The notes below the pieces were generated by a model. That model was not told the origin of the DNA, did no database searches, and worked only from the letters and a program-made list of their open reading frames with translations. Positions 61,035 through 64,000 of a DNA stretch of 64,000 nucleotides are shown here, piece after piece. This stretch comes from Wocania_A spongiicola (GTDB taxonomy: Bacteria > Bacteroidota > Bacteroidia > Flavobacteriales > Flavobacteriaceae). Numbering within the stretch: the stretch's first letter is position 1; the number at the start of each line of letters is the position of its first letter. The stretch is from NCBI RefSeq assembly GCF_023502325.1, contig NZ_JAMFLZ010000001.1, positions 310,001-374,000 of the forward strand. The letters run 5' to 3'. A program made the translations under genes and the position numbers.

Positions 61035-63194
61035 ATGAAGTATTTATTTGTTTTTTTGCTGTTTGTTGGCGGATTTGGTGTTTATGCTCAAGAATCTATT
61101 ATTAAATTTATTAATACTAAAATTGATATTGATGGAAAGTTAAACGAATCAGTTTGGCAACAAGTACCAAAACACACGGGTTTTTATAATTATGCGCCAA
61201 ATGATGAAGGTTTAGCTGAAAATCAAGCAGAAGTTAAATTGTTTCATAATAAAGAATATTTATATATAACCCTTATTTATTTTGATACTCAAGGAAAATC
61301 TCAGGTAAGTTCTTTAAAAAGAGATGTTCCCATTGGATTAAGTGACGGTTTTGCAATGGTTATAGATACCCAGAATCAAGAACAAAACGCCTATTATTTT
61401 TCTGTTAATGCTTTAGGAACTCTTATTGATGGTATTGTTGAGAAAATTAACGGAGGTTATGACTTTACAACAAGTTGGAATGCCGTTTGGGAAGCAAAAA
61501 CTAGTATAGAAGGTAATAACAAAGTTTATGAATTAGCAATTCCATTAAGGGCTTTAAATTTTAATGCTGAGAATTCCATTTTTGGAATTCAGTTTTATGT
61601 GCGAGATATAAAAAAGAATTCTTGGACAATCCTTAAAAACGTGAAGCGCAACTATAGATTATTTGATTTGCGTTTTACGGAAAAATTTTCAGTTGAAAAC
61701 TTGCCAAATAAATCTAGTTCAAAATTTGCAATAACACCATCATTAACTACTAATTATCAAAATGATGCTATTGAAGACATAGACAAAACTACAATTAAAC
61801 CTAGTTTAGATGTGCAATATAATGTAACATCTTCCTTAAAGTTAGATGCAACTATAAACCCAGATTTTTCTCAAATTGATGTAGATCAACAAGTGACTAA
61901 TTTAACTAGATTTTCGATTTTTTTTCCAGAACGCAGAAATTTCTTTTTAGAAAATTCCGATTTATTTTCTAATCTAGGAGTAGATGGAATAAACCCATTT
62001 TACTCTAGAAGAGTCGGTGCTAATAGTGATGTTCAATTTGGATTAAAACTGTCTGGTAATATGTCGCCTAAAACGCGATTGGGGGTTTTAAATGTGCAAA
62101 CTGATAAAAAGGAAGGTATTATTTCTCAAAATTTTGGGGCTTTAGTGATAGAACAACAACTATCTAAAAATTTTTCTACAACAGGTTTTTTAATCAATAG
62201 GCAAGAAACAGACAAGTTTGAATTTGTAGATGACTATAACCGTGTTACAGGGTTGAATATAAATTACAAATCCAATAACAATAAATGGATAGGTTTAGCA
62301 AATTTTGGAACCAGTTTTAATGATAATGTAACAGGAGAAAATAATTTTTATAATGCAGGAATTTGGTTCAATAAAAGAGGCCTAGAGTGGAGTGCTTCAA
62401 TTAGAAATGTAGGAAGAAATTATATTACAGACGTTGGCTTTACACCACGACTTTATAATTATGACGCTATTAATGATGTAGTTGTAAGAGAAGGTTACAC
62501 ACAAACTTCGGTTGGTGTAGAGTATGAGAAATTTTATGATAAGTCTAGGCGGTTGAATAATATTCGTTTTATCAATTATGAAAACAATAATTATTTTGAT
62601 GAAGAAGGAACCTTATCTCAATCCTCCCATTTTTATAACTCTGCTATCTTTTTTAAGAACTTATCGGCAGTTTATTTTGTGTTTAATTATGATTATGTAG
62701 ATCTTAAATATGGTTTTGATCCTTTAAGAAATGGAAATGCATTACAACCAGATAAGTATAATTTTGGGCTTATAAAAGTAGGATATAACTCCGCTAATAA
62801 TCAAAAAATGAGGTATAGAGTTAATGTTCAAAAGGGAAATTATTATAATGGAAAGCGTATTGCAGGAGGAATGTATTTAAATTATCAACTTTTACCATTT
62901 GCTAATTTAGAAGTATCTTATGATATTAATGTATTAGATTTAGGGGTATTAGGCAAAGAAACCTTCCATTTAGCACAATTTACAAGCGAAATATTTTTCA
63001 ATAACAGACTAAACTGGACGACTTACGTTCAATATAATACACAAAGAGATAACTTTAATATTAATAGTCGATTACAATGGGAGTACAAGCCTTTATCGTA
63101 TGTTTATTTGGTGGTAACAGATAATTATAATGATGAGATTGCTCGAAAAAATTGGGGCGTAGCTTTTAAAATGAATTATAGGTTAGAGCTTTAA
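61035..63194 (+). CDS. DUF5916 outer-membrane protein with CBM9-like domain
   Basis: 719 residues from the ATG at 61035. Signal peptide (LFVFLLFVGGFGVYAQ), then an N-terminal CBM9-like beta-sandwich (KIDIDGKLNESVWQQVPKHTGFYNYAPNDEGL, AYYFSVNALGTLIDG). From about 240 the DUF5916 barrel-like region has the conserved LDATINPDFSQIDVDQQVTNLTRFSIFFPERRNFFLEN block. Widespread in Bacteroidota outer membranes; role unknown. Co-transcribed with the NTF2-like gene and ended by a strong terminator. Confidence 0.9.
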   Translation: MKYLFVFLLFVGGFGVYAQESIIKFINTKIDIDGKLNESVWQQVPKHTGFYNYAPNDEGLAENQAEVKLFHNKEYLYITLIYFDTQGKSQVSSLKRDVPIGLSDGFAMVIDTQNQEQNAYYFSVNALGTLIDGIVEKINGGYDFTTSWNAVWEAKTSIEGNNKVYELAIPLRALNFNAENSIFGIQFYVRDIKKNSWTILKNVKRNYRLFDLRFTEKFSVENLPNKSSSKFAITPSLTTNYQNDAIEDIDKTTIKPSLDVQYNVTSSLKLDATINPDFSQIDVDQQVTNLTRFSIFFPERRNFFLENSDLFSNLGVDGINPFYSRRVGANSDVQFGLKLSGNMSPKTRLGVLNVQTDKKEGIISQNFGALVIEQQLSKNFSTTGFLINRQETDKFEFVDDYNRVTGLNINYKSNNNKWIGLANFGTSFNDNVTGENNFYNAGIWFNKRGLEWSASIRNVGRNYITDVGFTPRLYNYDAINDVVVREGYTQTSVGVEYEKFYDKSRRLNNIRFINYENNNYFDEEGTLSQSSHFYNSAIFFKNLSAVYFVFNYDYVDLKYGFDPLRNGNALQPDKYNFGLIKVGYNSANNQKMRYRVNVQKGNYYNGKRIAGGMYLNYQLLPFANLEVSYDINVLDLGVLGKETFHLAQFTSEIFFNNRLNWTTYVQYNTQRDNFNINSRLQWEYKPLSYVYLVVTDNYNDEIARKNWGVAFKMNYRLEL

Positions 63195-63196
63195 AC

Positions 63197-63228
63197 AAAA
63201 AAAGCCTCAGAATTTCTGAGGCTTTTTT
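63197..63228. terminator. Bidirectional terminator between the DUF5916 gene and atpC
   Basis: AAGCCTCAGAA pairs with TTCTGAGGCTT; A-run before and T-run after. It serves the converging transcripts. Confidence 0.9.
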
Positions 63229-63248
63229 AAGTATATGTTTTGTAATTA

Positions 63249-63542
63249 TTAATCTGCTAATATAATTACTTTGTTATCTTTCATCTCTAAGGTTCCAGAA
63301 TTGACTTGTACTGTTAACACTTTATCATCATCATTATGAGGAATAACAAGAGCATGTAATTCATCAAAAACTAAATGAGATTGTGAATGTGTATGAATTT
63401 GAATACTTCCGGCTTTTAAAAGAGATACAACTGGTGCGTGATCTTTTAACATTTGAAACTCTCCATTTACTCCAGGAACAACAACAGAGTCTACTTCTCC
63501 ATTAAATAAGGTTGCTTCTGGTGATACAATTTCTAAATACAT
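63249..63542 (-). CDS. atpC: F1-ATPase epsilon subunit
   Basis: 97 residues: only the N-terminal beta-sandwich (MYLEIVSPEATLFNGEVDSVVVPGVNGEFQMLKDHAPVVSLLKAG) is present and the C-terminal two-helix hairpin is missing. Bacteroidota epsilon subunits are often this short, so it looks intact. The lack of the helical hairpin would remove its ATP-hydrolysis brake. It follows atpD across a 76-bp repeat-containing gap. Confidence 0.93.
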   Translation of the reverse strand: MYLEIVSPEATLFNGEVDSVVVPGVNGEFQMLKDHAPVVSLLKAGSIQIHTHSQSHLVFDELHALVIPHNDDDKVLTVQVNSGTLEMKDNKVIILAD

Positions 63543-63550
63543 AGTTTTTT

Positions 63551-63614
63551 AGTTTGCAGTCTGCAGTTTACAGTTTGCAGTCATTGAAGACTGAAGACTG
63601 ATTTGCTGCAAACT
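63551..63614. repeat. Heptamer hairpin element between atpD and atpC
   Basis: Four tandem heptamers of GTYTRCA type (63552-63579) and two of GAAGACT (63586-63599). AGTTTGCAG (63551-63559) pairs with CTGCAAACT (63606-63614), and CAGTCT with AGACTG inside it, so the element folds into a long imperfect hairpin in the atp transcript. Confidence 0.75.
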
Positions 63615-63618
63615 AATT

Positions 63619-64000
63619 TTACGCTTCAGCTAACATTTTATCTCCAGCTTCAATAGCTTCTTCAATAGTTCCTTTAAGGTTAAATGCTGCCTCTGGTAAG
63701 TGATCTAATTCACCATCCATAATCATATTAAACCCTTTAATAGTTTCTTTAATATCAACTAATACACCTGGAATACCTGTAAACTGTTCAGCTACGTGGA
63801 ATGGTTGTGATAAGAAACGTTGTACACGTCTTGCTCTACCTACAGCCATTTTATCTTCTTCAGATAATTCTTCCATACCTAATATGGCAATAATATCTTG
63901 TAATTCTTTGTAACGTTGTAATAACTCTTTTACACGTTGTGCGCAGTTATAGTGATCATCACCTAAAATATCAGCAGTTAAAATTCTTGATGTAGAATCT
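63619..64000 (-). CDS. atpD: F1-ATPase beta subunit, C-terminal part (cut by window edge)
   Basis: The frame is open from the right edge to the stop at 63619. The visible ~126 residues are the end of AtpD: DSTSRILTADILGDDHYNCAQRV, then QRYKELQDIIAILGMEELSE, RRVQRFLSQPFHVAEQFTGIPG and the final KMLAEA. This is the catalytic subunit of ATP synthase; the nucleotide site lies outside the window. An internal Met at 63876 is not the start. Confidence 0.95.
   Translation of the reverse strand, partial: DSTSRILTADILGDDHYNCAQRVKELLQRYKELQDIIAILGMEELSEEDKMAVGRARRVQRFLSQPFHVAEQFTGIPGVLVDIKETIKGFNMIMDGELDHLPEAAFNLKGTIEEAIEAGDKMLAEA

Noticed and set aside
63552..63599. CRISPR array in the heptamer repeat
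   Set aside because: Units are 7 bp, directly adjacent and without spacers; no cas genes are present.
63619..63876. A separate 85-residue gene starting at an internal Met
   Set aside because: The frame continues to the window edge with clear AtpD sequence, so it is a cut gene and not a small protein.

Overview
The window reads as a chromosomal segment of a marine-type Flavobacteriaceae (Bacteroidota). It is AT-rich. Promoters follow the Bacteroidota pattern (TTTG, about 19 bp, then TAnnTTTG), purine-rich Shine-Dalgarno sequences are rare, and several secreted proteins carry type IX secretion (T9SS) sorting tails. The T9SS component PorZ, TonB-dependent receptors, DUF5916 and DUF2975/XRE genes fit the same group. 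I assign family, not genus. No phage, insertion sequence, integron or CRISPR array is visible.

Layout. 1-6.7 kb: end of an unknown membrane gene, ferritin, a tiny Lys/Cys-rich protein, a large secreted protein with a plug-like domain, a minimal T9SS-tailed protein, tex and a TerB-like gene. 7-12 kb: mfd, a TlpA-like thioredoxin and a YraN nuclease. 12-17.5 kb: a six-gene metal-uptake operon made of a DtxR/MntR-type regulator, an outer-membrane protein, a TroA-like lipoprotein, an ATPase and two permeases with winged-helix tails. 17.6-23.5 kb: a lipoprotein, feoAB with a Cys-rich feoB-associated peptide, SCO1, rseP and tRNA-Asn. 23.6-30.8 kb: mostly minus-strand redox and small-molecule genes. 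These are a NemR-like regulator with RidA-like and Old Yellow Enzyme genes, then an ArsC-like / large PLP enzyme / SigZ-like / PhzF run with a divergent DinB-fold gene. 31-45 kb: a cystathionine lyase/synthase, gdhA, porZ-recO-TonB receptor, a large T9SS cargo, recX, a JmjC-type dioxygenase and bioB. 45-50.7 kb: a flotillin/NfeD-like operon, a serine hydrolase, an oxidoreductase and a lipoprotein. 50.7-55.4 kb: a ketosynthase and the bioF-DUF2007-bioD-bioA operon. 55.5-58.6 kb: DUF2975-XRE-GNAT, umuC and umuD. 58.6-64 kb: a LytTR two-component pair, an NTF2-like and DUF5916 pair, atpC and the end of atpD.

Main themes. (1) Iron and divalent metals: ferritin, the Mn/Zn/Fe ABC operon and feoAB, with a palindrome at the metal-operon start site and a similar site at feoA. 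(2) Electrophile and thiol stress: NemR-like TetR, OYE and RidA with a shared operator before both units, followed by thiol-related genes and an ECF sigma factor. (3) Biotin: a tightly overlapping operon plus separate bioB.

The most unusual non-coding features are three copies of a palindromic GCGTTAGGGAT repeat (at 43.9, 51.9 and 58.1 kb), a heptamer-based hairpin between atpD and atpC, and paired operators flanking the DUF2975/XRE promoter. I see no single large undescribed system. The best candidates for new biology are the SigZ/PLP/ArsC/PhzF gene set, the winged-helix metal permeases and the small Cys-rich peptide. All functions are inferred from sequence reading; no searches were run.
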